Assembly: GCA_017481745.1 (NCBI GenBank) | Contig: JAFUOV010000016.1 | Location: 1 to 64,000, forward strand | Reading direction: 5' to 3' | DNA from: Bacteroidaceae bacterium | Lineage (GTDB): Bacteria > Bacteroidota > Bacteroidia > Bacteroidales > Barnesiellaceae_A | DNA: 64,000 nucleotides | In this document: positions 33,884 through 43,383 of the stretch, one piece after another | How positions within the stretch are numbered: the first letter of the stretch is position 1 | Layout of the letters: each line of letters begins with the position of its first letter | The notes under the pieces: generated by a model | What the model was told of the DNA's origin: nothing | What the model saw: only the letters and a program-made list of their open reading frames with translations | Databases searched by the model: none | Position numbers and translations under genes: made by a program

Positions 33884-35194
33884 TTAGAAGAGCTCTTGGC
33901 TCAACGCCTTCAAAGCCTCTATCTTATCTTCGCGGCGCACCAGCAACGAGATATTGTAGTTGCTACCGCCATACGACACCATGCGCACAGGTATATCTTT
34001 CAAGGCAGACATTACCTTCGACTCGAAGCCAACATTCTGCCACTCAAGGTCGCCAACAACGCATATTATCACCATATCCTCGTCGACCGTAACCGTACCA
34101 AATTTACGTAGGTCGTCGAGTATCTCGGGCAAATGTCGAGTATTGTCTATCGTTACCGACACACCCACCTCGGAGGTTGTTACCATGTCGATAGCAGTGC
34201 GATACGACTCGAAAATCTCAAACACCTTGCGCAAGAAACCGTATGCCAACAACATTCTACCCGACTTTATTTTTATCGCTGTAATATTGTCTTTGGCAGC
34301 AACAGCCTTTATCACTCTACGTGTGGTGTTGTTCGATATCAATGTGCCCTCGGCTTCGGGACACATGGTGCTCAACAATCGCACCGGTATATTATGCTGT
34401 TTGGCAGGTTGCACACAAGTGGGGTGCAATATTTTAGCGCCGAAATAAGCCAACTCGGCAGCCTCTTCAAAGTGTAATTGATGCACAGGCAATGTACCCT
34501 CGACATATCGCGGGTCGTTGTTGTGCATACCGTCAATATCGGTCCATATCTGTATCTCCTCGGCATCAATGGCAGCACCGATAAGTGATGCCGAATAGTC
34601 GCTACCACCACGTTGCAGGTTGTCTATTTCGTCGTAGGCATTGCGACAGATATAACCTTGGGTAATGTATACGTCAGCCTCGGGATTGGCTTGTAACAAG
34701 TCATCGAGGTGCGACTCGATATAGTTCATATCGGGCTCGTTGTTCTTGTCGGTGCGCATATAGTCGAGTGCCGGCAGCATCACCGATTTCACACCTTGTT
34801 CATGCAGATAGAGATGCATCATAGCCGTCGACATCAACTCGCCTTGAGCCAACACGATTTTCTCCTCATATAGCGTAAAGAGTTCTTTCATGCAAGCACG
34901 CACGCGGTCGAAACACTCTTTCACTGCCTCGCGTGCGGCAGCTTTATAGTCGGCACCTTGATACAACTCGTCGATGACATCCCAATACTTACGCTCCAGA
35001 GCGCCTATTGTTTCGCGTGCGCCCTCGGCATTGCGTTTATAGAGATAGTCGCCCACCTCAACGAGCGTATTGGTTGTTCCTGCCATTGCCGACAATACTA
35101 CTATATTACACTCGCCATTGCACACAAGGCGAGCTACTTCTTTCATACGTTGTGCTGAACCTACTGAGGTTCCACCAAATTTCAGAACTTTCAT
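33884..35194 (-). CDS. lysC: Aspartate kinase (monofunctional)
   Basis: 436 residues. It phosphorylates aspartate, the first step to lysine, threonine and methionine. The start is KFGGTSVGSAQRM. There is a catalytic-region GGSDYSASLIGAA near residue 205, followed by WTDIDGMHNNDPR. Two ACT domains occupy residues about 295-436 and are the likely site of feedback by lysine. There is no fused homoserine dehydrogenase domain, unlike ThrA. Together with lysA downstream it suggests the lysine-responsive isoenzyme. Confidence 0.95.
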   Translation of the reverse strand: MKVLKFGGTSVGSAQRMKEVARLVCNGECNIVVLSAMAGTTNTLVEVGDYLYKRNAEGARETIGALERKYWDVIDELYQGADYKAAAREAVKECFDRVRACMKELFTLYEEKIVLAQGELMSTAMMHLYLHEQGVKSVMLPALDYMRTDKNNEPDMNYIESHLDDLLQANPEADVYITQGYICRNAYDEIDNLQRGGSDYSASLIGAAIDAEEIQIWTDIDGMHNNDPRYVEGTLPVHQLHFEEAAELAYFGAKILHPTCVQPAKQHNIPVRLLSTMCPEAEGTLISNNTTRRVIKAVAAKDNITAIKIKSGRMLLAYGFLRKVFEIFESYRTAIDMVTTSEVGVSVTIDNTRHLPEILDDLRKFGTVTVDEDMVIICVVGDLEWQNVGFESKVMSALKDIPVRMVSYGGSNYNISLLVRREDKIEALKALSQELF

Positions 35195-35223
35195 TTTACC
35201 TTAAATTTTCTTTACAACAGAAA

Positions 35224-35895
35224 TTATAACTCTTGCAGATGTCGCTCCTCGCAACGATATATACGTCCGGGATACTCATCGCAGAACGATAGGTTGTGTG
35301 TAGACATCACTACCGCAGTACCTTCACGCGAGATGTGGTGAAGCAAATCGACAATCTGTCGGCTTGTCTGCGGGTCGAGGTTGCCCGTAGGCTCATCTGC
35401 CAATATAATGCGGGGACGATTGAGCAGCGCACGAGCTATCGCAATACGTTGTTGCTCACCGCCCGACAACTCATGCGGCATGCGGTATGCTTTCTTGGTC
35501 ATACCCACTTGAGTCAACACTTCATTGACACGAGTTGTCATCTCCTCGTCATTTTTCCAACCTGTGGCACGCAACACGAAGGTGAGATTTTCGCGTACGG
35601 TGCGGTCGGTCAGGAGTTGGAAATCTTGAAAAACGATACCCAATTTGCGGCGCAAATAGGGTACGTCGCGTTCGCGGATATTGGTTACGTCATAGCCCAA
35701 CACATCGGCGCGGCTTGCCACTACGGGCAGGTCGGCATACATCGTCTTGAGCAGGCTGCTCTTACCACTACCCACACGACCTATCAGGTAGACATACTCG
35801 CCGGCGTGTAACTTGAAGTTTACATTCTTCAATACCGGCAAATCGTCGCGTTGTACCTCGGCATTACAATACTCTACCAATAACTCATCTGCCAT
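35224..35895 (-). CDS. ftsE: Cell division ATP-binding protein FtsE
   Basis: 223 residues, a small ABC ATPase. It has Walker [11 protein letters not shown]-loop FQDFQLL, signature LSGGEQQR and Walker [30 protein letters not shown] is typical of FtsE, the partner of FtsX in controlling septal peptidoglycan hydrolases. ftsX is not adjacent here. It lies between the thioredoxin-like lipoprotein (14 bp upstream) and lysC (29 bp downstream), probably all one transcript. Confidence 0.88.
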   Translation of the reverse strand: MADELLVEYCNAEVQRDDLPVLKNVNFKLHAGEYVYLIGRVGSGKSSLLKTMYADLPVVASRADVLGYDVTNIRERDVPYLRRKLGIVFQDFQLLTDRTVRENLTFVLRATGWKNDEEMTTRVNEVLTQVGMTKKAYRMPHELSGGEQQRIAIARALLNRPRIILADEPTGNLDPQTSRQIVDLLHHISREGTAVVMSTHNLSFCDEYPGRIYRCEERHLQEL

Positions 35896-35909
35896 AGCGC
35901 ACTCCTTTC

Positions 35910-36509
35910 TTATTGAGCATTTACTGTGAGCAGGCTGTCGATTACAGCCACCATGCGTGAGAACTCCTCTTCGTCGTACAAGCGGGTCATCATCACAATG
36001 CTACCATCGCGGTCGACAATCACATTACGTGTAATGCCTGCCAAACGATGGGCATAGCGACAGAATATCTCGCCACCGGGGTCGAGGGCTATGGGATAGG
36101 TAACGCCTGTACGCTCGGCAAATGCCATAACAGTGCTATCGGGTTCATCGCGGTCGATACCCAATAGTGCAAAGTTACTGTTATCCTTCCAGCGTTGCCA
36201 TATTTGTTGCTCTATATCAGGCATTTCACGACGACACACGCCACACCACGAAGCTGTAAACTGTAACATTACAACACGCTCGCCGCGATATTGCGACAAA
36301 CTCACTGTATCGCCCGAGCCTGCTATAACGGCTGTAAAATCGGGAGCTTCATCGCCCACAGCTACTATATAGCCACGTTCATCGGGCACTACGGTATCGG
36401 CAACAGCGAGGCTATCACACGCATCGGCATCGGTGCAACGACTATTCTTGTTTCCGCTACATGCCACCAACAAAGCAAGGGCTATTGCAGCATATAATAT
36501 CTTATGCAT
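35910..36509 (-). CDS. Thioredoxin-like lipoprotein (TlpA/ResA type)
   Basis: 199 residues. The lipoprotein signal is MHKILYAAIALALLVAC. The thioredoxin fold of the TlpA/AhpC-TSA type runs from about residue 50 (GDEAPDFTAV), with the redox motif ASWCGVCRREMP (CGVC) and the cis-Pro region at LAGITRNVIVDRDG. It is probably a periplasmic thiol-disulfide oxidoreductase facing the envelope, but partners are unknown. First gene of the run ftsE-lysC-lysA. Confidence 0.9.
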   Translation of the reverse strand: MHKILYAAIALALLVACSGNKNSRCTDADACDSLAVADTVVPDERGYIVAVGDEAPDFTAVIAGSGDTVSLSQYRGERVVMLQFTASWCGVCRREMPDIEQQIWQRWKDNSNFALLGIDRDEPDSTVMAFAERTGVTYPIALDPGGEIFCRYAHRLAGITRNVIVDRDGSIVMMTRLYDEEEFSRMVAVIDSLLTVNAQ

Positions 36510-36644
36510 AGAGATATGAATTTACAAATTAAACATACAAAAATAGTACATATTCTGCTTTCTGTCAACACAATCGGAGATAAATTGCAGTATTAAGTAA
36601 AAAAAAGCCGAGAAGAGAGGTGCAAGTAGTGGTGCTGATAAAAG

Positions 36645-36676
36645 AAAAAAGCCTCATCGAGATTTCGATGAGGCTT
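36645..36676 (-). terminator. Intrinsic terminator of tRNA-His
   Basis: AAGCCTCATCGA (36649-36660) and TCGATGAGGCTT (36665-36676) form a 12-bp stem. On the reverse strand it is followed by a T-rich run. Confidence 0.88.
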
Positions 36677-36683
36677 TTCGAGG

Positions 36684-36757
36684 GGTGGAAGATGGGAGTC
36701 GAACCCACGACACCCGGAACCACAATCCGGTGCTCTAACCACTGAGCTACATCCACC
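36684..36757 (-). tRNA. tRNA-His (anticodon GUG)
   Basis: Read on the reverse strand from 36757. It has an encoded extra 5' G (G-1) typical of tRNA-His, then GTGGATG, D-arm GTAGCTCAGTGG, anticodon loop ATTGTGG giving GTG, and T-arm GTGGGTTCGACTCCCAT. The discriminator C (36684) pairs with G-1. A TATCTTTG box lies 15 bp upstream (36779-36772). Confidence 0.95.
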
Positions 36758-36900
36758 ATTTAATTGCGGTGCAAAGATATAAACTTATTTTTAAATCTGC
36801 AATACTTCGAGAGATGTTTTTTGAAAAGAATTTATTGCGAGTGTATTACTGCGCAAATAAATATCAGCATTTCAAGAAGTTTCCGCAATTACGTTCTATA

Positions 36901-38205
36901 TTAAATTCTCACTTTTGCCACTTTGTTACCTACTGTAACCACGTATACACCACGTTGAGCTACCTCGATAGCTGTGTCGCAACCTTCATAAACGAGTGTT
37001 CCGAGGATGCTATATATGCGTACCACCTCGCCTTGATTGGCATTGAGAATATACAATGTACCATTCATTACACCAAACTCGACATTGCCAACCTCACGAT
37101 AAGCTACACCTGCCGAAGGATCGTTTTGCCATGCCAAAACGGGGAAGCCGTTGTTGAGATTTTTGGTATCGGCTTGCCAATTTTCTGTTTCGCCACCGGC
37201 ATTGAGCAGAGTGAGCATTGCCTCCGATTTCAAGTCGGCTTCGCTCTTTTTCACTACGCCCGATTTCTCTTCAAACTTACCATTATCAAGGAAGTAGCAG
37301 TTTTGCAATGTTACTTTATACTCGGCATCGCCTACGATAGGCTCGGGTTTCGACATAAAACCATCTGCAGCAATCACCTCGCCTATGTTATAACAGTTGG
37401 CAATGAGTGTACCGGTATCGTATGCCGAACCGACAATACCACCAACAAACCAACCATTGGGAGCATTGATTACACCGGCATTGTAACAATTGGTAATATC
37501 GCAACCATATTGTGCAGTACCAACGATACCGCCCACATCGCTATTACCATTTGCCTCACCGGCAAAGTAGCAACGGTCTATAACACTCTCATGCGAAGCA
37601 ACAGCAACAAGACCACCTGTACCAAACGTCGAGCCACTATTGATGGTGGCAAGGCTGTAGCAGCATTGCAATGTACCGCCATTCATTTGTCCCACGAAGC
37701 TACCTGTCAGCTCGCCACCGGTGATGACAGTCTTTGCACCAAGACCCAAATTCTTTACAACAGCGCCATCGTCAAGACAAGCAAACAAACCGGTACCACC
37801 TACCGCCTCAAAGTCGGTTGCAATATATTCAACATGAATATTATCTATCACCTTAAAGTTACCATCGAATGTACCCAAGAAGTACTTTGACTCGTCAATA
37901 AGTGTATTACCCTCGGGGTCATTAGCATCAATATACTCATCGAAAAAACCGATAGGCAAAATCTTTTGTCCTGCATCGGCACTCATATCGAGGTCGTTTT
38001 CAAGACGGAAGAACTTGCCCTTGTAGCTTTCGCCCGAAGTAACTTGTTGTTGGAAATATGCCAAGTGAGCCTCTGTTTCGATAAGGAAGGGTGAATTTTG
38101 AGAACCATCACCATTTGTCCACACTTGTGCTGTTCCATCCCAAGCAGCCGATACCGATAGTGCCGATACTGCACATGCTGCAACTAATAAGTAATTTTTC
38201 ATCAT
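36901..38205 (-). CDS. T9SS-exported protein with GLUG-type repeats
   Basis: 434 residues. The signal peptide is MMKNYLLVAACAVSALSVSA. The middle (about 20-345) is a right-handed repeat region of the GLUG/beta-helix kind (GTGLFACLDDGAVVKNLGLG, VGGIVGTAQYGCDITNCYNAG, VGGIVGSAYDTGTLIANCYN). The last 70 residues form a T9SS C-terminal sorting domain (VVRIYSILGTLVYEG, QRGVYVVTVGNKVAKVRI), so it is probably carried across the outer membrane and either attached or released. Repeats of this type are often adhesive; function is not shown. A -7-like TAAATTTG lies at 38252-38245. Confidence 0.88.
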   Translation of the reverse strand: MMKNYLLVAACAVSALSVSAAWDGTAQVWTNGDGSQNSPFLIETEAHLAYFQQQVTSGESYKGKFFRLENDLDMSADAGQKILPIGFFDEYIDANDPEGNTLIDESKYFLGTFDGNFKVIDNIHVEYIATDFEAVGGTGLFACLDDGAVVKNLGLGAKTVITGGELTGSFVGQMNGGTLQCCYSLATINSGSTFGTGGLVAVASHESVIDRCYFAGEANGNSDVGGIVGTAQYGCDITNCYNAGVINAPNGWFVGGIVGSAYDTGTLIANCYNIGEVIAADGFMSKPEPIVGDAEYKVTLQNCYFLDNGKFEEKSGVVKKSEADLKSEAMLTLLNAGGETENWQADTKNLNNGFPVLAWQNDPSAGVAYREVGNVEFGVMNGTLYILNANQGEVVRIYSILGTLVYEGCDTAIEVAQRGVYVVTVGNKVAKVRI

Positions 38206-38304
38206 AGGATTGTCATTTAAAAAGTTTGTAAATTGAAATTTTTACAAATTTAGCAAATATTGGACGATATAGACAGCTCCACCCGCTGTTTAACAAATAT
38301 TAAA

Positions 38305-38946
38305 TCAATCCATATCGCAACAGCGATAGACAAATCCATGACCGTTGTAGCGCATTGCAACAACGCCCCAATTGATAAATTGCGACAAAACTCGCTGAAT
38401 GACAGGGCGTGAAGCCCGCATGACACGACATATATGAGCCATGCTACACTCCTCATCGCCCGACAATAGCTCCAACACGCCACGTTCAAACGGCGTAAAG
38501 GATAGCACCTCCGGTCGTTCACTGCTTTTATCGCGCCACACACGCAGATGCACCGGGGTGGCAAGTATGTTCTCGTCGGCAACACGCACATAAGCCCAGC
38601 CCCTACCCTGCTCGTCGAGCGCCATGACAGGACGACTATGTGCACGAGCCACCTCGGCAACGACCACCGTACGACCTTCTACCTTATATACATGCATCGC
38701 CACAACAACCTCGGGCTTGCAATACAGATGGGCAGCAGCCTCTATCATATACATCTCTTCATCGCTACGCACACCTGCAATGCGCCCATTGTCTTTGACA
38801 CCAATGAGCAACCGACCGCCCTGCGTATTGGCAAAAGCCGACAGGGTGCGTGCTATCTTGCGAGCATCGGATATTTCGTACTTGAAATCCTGCTCGACAT
38901 GCTCACCCTCGGCAATAAGAGAGTATATATATGTAGCTTCATCCAT
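38305..38946 (-). CDS. AlbA_2 domain (Schlafen-type) putative regulator
   Basis: 213 residues from ATG 38946; a GTG three codons upstream is also possible. The N-terminal AlbA_2 fold is shown by VEQDFKYEISDARKIARTLS and FANTQGGRLLIGVKDNGRIAG (residues about 15-60). The C-terminal part (about 140-213) looks like a winged helix (FTPFERGVLELLS, SRPVIQRVLSQFINWG). Such proteins are usually called ATP-binding or transcriptional regulators without firm proof. It is divergent from nusB. Confidence 0.8.
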   Translation of the reverse strand: MDEATYIYSLIAEGEHVEQDFKYEISDARKIARTLSAFANTQGGRLLIGVKDNGRIAGVRSDEEMYMIEAAAHLYCKPEVVVAMHVYKVEGRTVVVAEVARAHSRPVMALDEQGRGWAYVRVADENILATPVHLRVWRDKSSERPEVLSFTPFERGVLELLSGDEECSMAHICRVMRASRPVIQRVLSQFINWGVVAMRYNGHGFVYRCCDMD

Positions 38947-39081
38947 TTTTTTCACAGATGCAAAGATAAAACAAGAATTTTATTTATGAAAAAATAAGTC
39001 GAAAGCCATCGTTATACCGTCTTTTTGTGGTAACTTTGCAGCCAAAGAAATACATCACAGAAATAACAGTTCATTCATATT

Positions 39082-40008
39082 ATGATAAATCGTGTAATCA
39101 TCCGCTCAAAAGTAGTACAAGTAGCATACTCCTACTTCATCACAGAAAACAGAAGCATTGCCGATGCTGAGAACGAATTGCTGCACAGTCTTAAAAAGGG
39201 TCATGAACTATACTATGCACTCTTGCAACTGATGATAGACCTCACCGACCTGCAAGCACAAAGATTGGAAACAGCACGCAACAAATACCTACCCACCGAG
39301 GAGGAGCGCAATCCCAATACTCGATTTGTCGACAACCGTTTTATACAATCATTACGCAACAACCCCGACTTTGTAGAGCACTACAAAGACGAGCCCTTCT
39401 CATGGAGCATTACTGCCGAGAACTTTCTCAACCGCATGCTCGATACAATCGTCGCATCGGACGAGTATCGTGCCTATATGACAGGTCCCTTCAGCGACGA
39501 TGCCATAGACTGCGAGTTCTGGCGCACAGTATTCAAGAACATCATCGCCCCATCGGACGACCTCACCGAAACGATAGAAAACCTATCGCTCTATTGGAAC
39601 GAAGAGCTCAACATCGAGGCAACCTTCGTACTGAAGACCATCAAGCACTTCCGCAGCGAAAACGAGGAGGTGAAAATGTTGCCCATGTATAAGGACGATG
39701 AAGACCGCACATTTGCGCTCGACCTCTTGCACAACACACTTGCCAACGAGAAGTTGTATCGCAGCTACATCGACCGCTTCACCAAGAACTGGGAGATAGA
39801 GCGCATCGCATTTATGGATGTTGTAATCATGATGGTAGCCATAAGCGAGTTGACAAAGATACCCTCGATACCCACCGTCGTTACCCTCAACGAATACATC
39901 GAACTTGCCAAGACATACAGTACCGAGCAAAGCGGAACATTTGTCAACGGCGTACTCGATGCAATAGTTAAGGAGCTTAAAAAAGAGGGTATAATAACCA
40001 AAGATTGA
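39082..40008 (+). CDS. nusB: Transcription antitermination factor NusB (long form)
   Basis: 308 residues, twice the E. coli length (139). The N-terminal ~190 residues are a Bacteroidetes extension resembling a second, diverged helical unit. The NusB RNA-binding helical bundle is at the C-terminus (NWEIERIAFMDVVIMMVAIS, followed by LNEYIELAKTYS and FVNGVLDAIV). NusB with NusE/S10 binds boxA in rRNA operons. A -7 box TAACTTTG lies at 39031-39038. yajC follows after 82 bp. Confidence 0.93.
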   Translation: MINRVIIRSKVVQVAYSYFITENRSIADAENELLHSLKKGHELYYALLQLMIDLTDLQAQRLETARNKYLPTEEERNPNTRFVDNRFIQSLRNNPDFVEHYKDEPFSWSITAENFLNRMLDTIVASDEYRAYMTGPFSDDAIDCEFWRTVFKNIIAPSDDLTETIENLSLYWNEELNIEATFVLKTIKHFRSENEEVKMLPMYKDDEDRTFALDLLHNTLANEKLYRSYIDRFTKNWEIERIAFMDVVIMMVAISELTKIPSIPTVVTLNEYIELAKTYSTEQSGTFVNGVLDAIVKELKKEGIITKD

Positions 40009-40090
40009 AAAAATTGTTATATATTTGAACGTCTGTTTGCCAACCAAGGCAACACCGACAAGTAACTAAACAAAAACAATATAAAAAATT

Positions 40091-40405
40091 ATGACACTAT
40101 CAACAATCCTTCTGCAAGCTCAAGCCCAGAGTTCAGGCTGGACAAGCATTATCATGATGGTAGCCCTCATCGCTATCTTCTATTTCTTCATGATACGTCC
40201 TCAACAAAAACGTCAAAAAGAGATTCAAAAGGCTCGTGAGGCTCTCGCTTCGGGCGATAAAGTAATCACCGCCGGTGGTATATATGGCAAAGTAAAAGAG
40301 GTAAACGAGAAATATTTCGTTATCGAAATAGCCGAAAATACTCGTATCCGCGTAGCAAAAGACTCGGTATACCCTGCTGCCGACGAGACACCCAAACAAG
40401 CCTGA
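40091..40405 (+). CDS. yajC: Sec translocon accessory subunit YajC
   Basis: 104 residues. A short N-terminal stretch is followed by one membrane helix (SIIMMVALIAIFYFFMIRP) and the family signature RPQQKRQKEIQK, then the beta domain (LASGDKVITAGGIYGKVKEV). YajC associates with SecDF-SecYEG in the inner membrane. secDF is not in this window. Likely in the same unit as nusB. Confidence 0.96.
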   Translation: MTLSTILLQAQAQSSGWTSIIMMVALIAIFYFFMIRPQQKRQKEIQKAREALASGDKVITAGGIYGKVKEVNEKYFVIEIAENTRIRVAKDSVYPAADETPKQA

Positions 40406-40426
40406 TAAATAAATCTTCATAAACAG

Positions 40427-40469
40427 AGGGTGTGTCAAATCGAGAATATGACGTTTGACACACCCTTTT
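40427..40469 (+). terminator. Terminator-like hairpin between yajC and the YbbR gene
   Basis: AGGGTGTGTCAAA (40427-40439) pairs with TTTGACACACCCT (40454-40466), followed by TTTTATT. It ends only 14 bp before the next ATG, so it either separates the units or allows partial read-through. Confidence 0.78.
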
Positions 40470-40482
40470 ATTACAAACAACC

Positions 40483-41499
40483 ATGAGCAAAACACCACTA
40501 CGCAGCCGCATCAAACTCACACAGCGACAAATCAATGCCGCATGGCAATCTCCCCAAGGTAAGGAAATATTCACATTCCTATGTTTCGTCATTTTGGCTG
40601 CAAGCATTTGGCTCATACTCTCTATCAGCGAAAATCGTGAGCGCATCATACAAATACCCATTGAGCTCACCGATATCCCCGAAGAGACTGTACTGCTGCA
40701 AGATATGCCGCCCTACATCGAGGCACGCATACGCGATAAAGGTCCTGTCATCCTCAGCTACAATCTCAAGAATACTCCTCCTATCAAGATAGACTTTGAG
40801 CGTCATGACAACAACAAAGATGCCATAGTCATCAGCAACAACAGCCTCATCGAGTATGCTCGCAAACAACTCAAAGCGACCACTTCGATACTCGACTTTG
40901 CCCCCGACTCGATACGCGTGGGCTATACACACGACCAAGGCAAGCGAGTAGCTGTCATACCTCGAGCACACATCACAACATCGCCGCATAGCACATTGAG
41001 CGATAGCATATATACGACACCCGATAGTGTAACCATTTACGGCAAAGCAACCCAACTGAAAGATATATCGGAGGTGTATACCGAGGAGTTTGTCCTCAAC
41101 AACATCAGCGACACAACACACATCAATATAGGTATCAAAGAGATAGCCGGCACACGCATCATACCCGATACCGCTACCGTTGTAATACCCGTTGAGGAGT
41201 ACACCACCAAAACCATATCAATACCCATTGCCATAGGAAGCATTCCGGCAGGTTATACAGTGATGACTTTCCCATCGCATGTTACCCTAACCTGCTTGGT
41301 TCCCATCAGCAAATACGCGCAAACCATCAGCGACGATTTTCTTATTGGCAATACATTTGACCAATTACAGAATACCCCGGGGTCGTATGGTGCTGTTATC
41401 GTAACTCATGCCCCCGACTATGCTCGCAACATTATTCTATCGCAAGATAGTGTCGAGTATATTATCAACGAAAATGTAACAACCGTTACACAAGAATAG
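40483..41499 (+). CDS. YbbR-like domain membrane protein
   Basis: 338 residues. A single membrane helix (FTFLCFVILAASIWLILSIS) lies near residues 28-48, followed by a long periplasmic part with YbbR-type beta repeats (IPIELTDIPEETVLLQDMPP, then KTISIPIAIGSIPAGYTV and a region near YSIHVTL-like strands). YbbR/CdaR partners the diadenylate cyclase CdaA in Firmicutes; no such gene is adjacent here, so its role is open. The stop abuts the coaE start with no gap. Confidence 0.83.
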   Translation: MSKTPLRSRIKLTQRQINAAWQSPQGKEIFTFLCFVILAASIWLILSISENRERIIQIPIELTDIPEETVLLQDMPPYIEARIRDKGPVILSYNLKNTPPIKIDFERHDNNKDAIVISNNSLIEYARKQLKATTSILDFAPDSIRVGYTHDQGKRVAVIPRAHITTSPHSTLSDSIYTTPDSVTIYGKATQLKDISEVYTEEFVLNNISDTTHINIGIKEIAGTRIIPDTATVVIPVEEYTTKTISIPIAIGSIPAGYTVMTFPSHVTLTCLVPISKYAQTISDDFLIGNTFDQLQNTPGSYGAVIVTHAPDYARNIILSQDSVEYIINENVTTVTQE

Positions 41500-42081
41500 A
41501 TGAGCAAGATAGAGATAGGCATTACAGGAGGCATAGGCAGCGGCAAGAGCATCGTATCGCGCATATTGCGCACCATGCAATATCCGGTATACGACACCGA
41601 CTCGCAAGCCAAAGTTCTTATGGACTCGGCTGCCATACGCTCACAACTCGCTGCCACATGGGGATATGACATTTTCAACCCCGACGGCAGCCTCAATCGT
41701 GCCCGACTTGCAGCCATCGTATTCAACAACCCCGAGCAACTTGCCCGGCTCAACAGCATTGTTCACCCTGCCGTACAGCAGCACTACGCCCAATGGGTAG
41801 AGCTACAAAAATCGCGAATAGTATTTGTTGAAAGTGCCATCCTGCACCAAGCCCACATGGACACAACCTTGCAACAGATATGGGTGGTAGATGCCGATGT
41901 AGACACTCGCATAGAGCGAGTAATGCAACGCAGCGGACTCAATCGCAAGGAAATAGAGGCTCGCATGGCATCGCAGAAAGCCGTTCCCATAGACTATCGC
42001 ACACACATTATCAACAACAATCGCGATAGTGCTATACTTCCGCAAATCTTAAAGTTAATAAATATAGCCAACGATAAGTAA
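41500..42081 (+). CDS. coaE: Dephospho-CoA kinase
   Basis: 193 residues, catalysing the final step of coenzyme A synthesis. The P-loop is GITGGIGSGKSIVSR at residues 7-21. YDTDSQAKVLMDS, LARLNSIVHPAV and RSGLNRKEIEARMASQ are family motifs. The start immediately follows the preceding stop, which suggests coupling with the YbbR gene. Confidence 0.96.
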   Translation: MSKIEIGITGGIGSGKSIVSRILRTMQYPVYDTDSQAKVLMDSAAIRSQLAATWGYDIFNPDGSLNRARLAAIVFNNPEQLARLNSIVHPAVQQHYAQWVELQKSRIVFVESAILHQAHMDTTLQQIWVVDADVDTRIERVMQRSGLNRKEIEARMASQKAVPIDYRTHIINNNRDSAILPQILKLINIANDK

Positions 42082-42098
42082 ATTTCGCACCGCACAAC

Positions 42099-42130
42099 TT
42101 TGCAGGTATCAAATCGGAATACTATCTTTG
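42099..42130 (+). promoter_or_regulatory. Complete Bacteroidetes promoter of the DUF5606 gene
   Basis: TTTG (42099-42102), a 20-bp spacer, TATCTTTG (42123-42130). The start would be near 42137, about 30 bp before the ATG at 42166. Confidence 0.8.
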
Positions 42131-42165
42131 CATCTGTTTTAATAAACCATCAAAAAAATCATTGT

Positions 42166-42591
42166 ATGTTAAAGACAATACTCGCCATCTCTGGCAAACC
42201 CGGACTATACAAACTTGTATCGCAAGGAAAGAATATGCTCGTTGTAGAATCGTTGCTCAATGGCAAACGCACTCCTGCATATAACCACGAAAAAATCATT
42301 TCGCTCGGCGATATTGCCATGTTTACCGACAACGACGAAGTACCTCTGAGCGATGTACTCGAGAGCATGAAGAAGCTCGAAAACGGAGCAATCGCATCGG
42401 TAACAGTGAAAGATGACGAAAAAACACTCCGCGAATACTTTGCAAAAGTATTGCCCGACTTCGACCGCGAGCGTGTATATACAACCGATATTAAGAAACT
42501 CATCAGCTGGTACAACCTGCTCACAGAAAAGGGTTACACCGACTTCCAAGAGAAAGAAGAGGAAGTTCCCGCAGCCGAGAGTGCCGAATAA
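42166..42591 (+). CDS. DUF5606 domain protein
   Basis: 141 residues. MLKTILAISGKPGLYKLVSQ and MLVVESLLNGKRTPAY are typical of the Bacteroidetes DUF5606 family, small cytoplasmic proteins of unknown function. The tail is acidic (EKEEEVPAAESAE). The ATG at 42166 is preferred because it follows the promoter; the frame extends upstream to 42100 across the promoter. Monocistronic with a bidirectional terminator. Confidence 0.85.
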   Translation: MLKTILAISGKPGLYKLVSQGKNMLVVESLLNGKRTPAYNHEKIISLGDIAMFTDNDEVPLSDVLESMKKLENGAIASVTVKDDEKTLREYFAKVLPDFDRERVYTTDIKKLISWYNLLTEKGYTDFQEKEEEVPAAESAE

Positions 42592-42611
42592 GCTGTAAAA
42601 GAATACAACAT

Positions 42612-42650
42612 AAAAGATGCGCCACCGACACACAGGTTGGCGCATCTTTT
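42612..42650. terminator. Bidirectional terminator between the DUF5606 and sigma factor genes
   Basis: AAAAGATGCGCCA (42612-42624) and TGGCGCATCTTTT (42638-42650) form a 13-bp stem with A and T runs at its foot. It serves both convergent genes. Confidence 0.85.
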
Positions 42651-42674
42651 GGTTTATACAGCACGTGCGGCACT

Positions 42675-43178
42675 TTATTTATAATCTTTGAGCATGATTT
42701 GTAGTCGTTGGCGGGCAAAGAAGATGCGACTCTTCACCGTACCCAGTGGCAGTTGCATATTCTCGGCAATTTCGTGATACTTATATCCGGCAATGTGCAT
42801 TGAAAAGGGGATACGATACTCGTCGGAAAAACTATTTATAGCCTTCATTATCTCCTTGACGGTGTACGAGCCTTCGGGCGTATCGAAGCCCGACTCCTGT
42901 GGCAGATTGAGGTGATAAAGATCTTCTGTCTGGTCGACCACCGTCTGGTTGCGCACCACGCGCCGGTAGTTGTTGATGAAGATATTGCGCATGATAGTAA
43001 ATACCCAACCTTTGAAGTTGACATTATCTATATACTTATCTTCGTTGTCGAGAGCCTTGAGCGTGGTGTCCTGAAGCAAGTCGTGTGCTTCCTCTCTGTC
43101 CGACGTGAGCATATAGGCGAAGTTCAACAAATTACTTTGCAAACTGAGGAGCCGTTCTTGAAATTGAGGCGAATTCAT
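42675..43178 (-). CDS. ECF-type RNA polymerase sigma factor
   Basis: 167 residues. Region 2 (NFAYMLTSDREEAHDLLQDT, then VNFKGWVFTIMRNIFINNYR) and region 4 (YKYHEIAENMQLPLGTVKSR) are both present; sigma region 3 is absent, as in the extracytoplasmic-function group. No anti-sigma gene is adjacent, as the neighbours are the DUF5606 gene and nfeD. It may be one of the free-standing Bacteroidetes ECF factors controlled at the level of its own synthesis. Confidence 0.93.
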   Translation of the reverse strand: MNSPQFQERLLSLQSNLLNFAYMLTSDREEAHDLLQDTTLKALDNEDKYIDNVNFKGWVFTIMRNIFINNYRRVVRNQTVVDQTEDLYHLNLPQESGFDTPEGSYTVKEIMKAINSFSDEYRIPFSMHIAGYKYHEIAENMQLPLGTVKSRIFFARQRLQIMLKDYK

Positions 43179-43352
43179 AATTACTCTTAATTATAGTTAG
43201 ATGCTACACAATTGGGAGGAAACAGCAATACCTCACTATAACAACAAAGGCCTACAAAAGTTCCGCATAAACACAACTTTAACGCAAAATATAGTTTGAA
43301 TAGTTTGCAAATAATTTCGCCTAAATCTGACAACTTATTTCTTGTCTTTCAC

Positions 43353-43360
43353 TATCTTTG
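43353..43360 (+). promoter_or_regulatory. -7 element (TATCTTTG) of nfeD
   Basis: TATCTTTG lies 23 bp before the nfeD start at 43384. The -33 region has no clear TTTG. Confidence 0.55.
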
Positions 43361-43383
43361 CTCAATAATAAACCTACGCAGTA

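Noticed and set aside
36565-36759. 64-codon reverse ORF over tRNA-His
   Set aside because: It is the usual false translation of a tRNA gene; the tRNA fold is complete.
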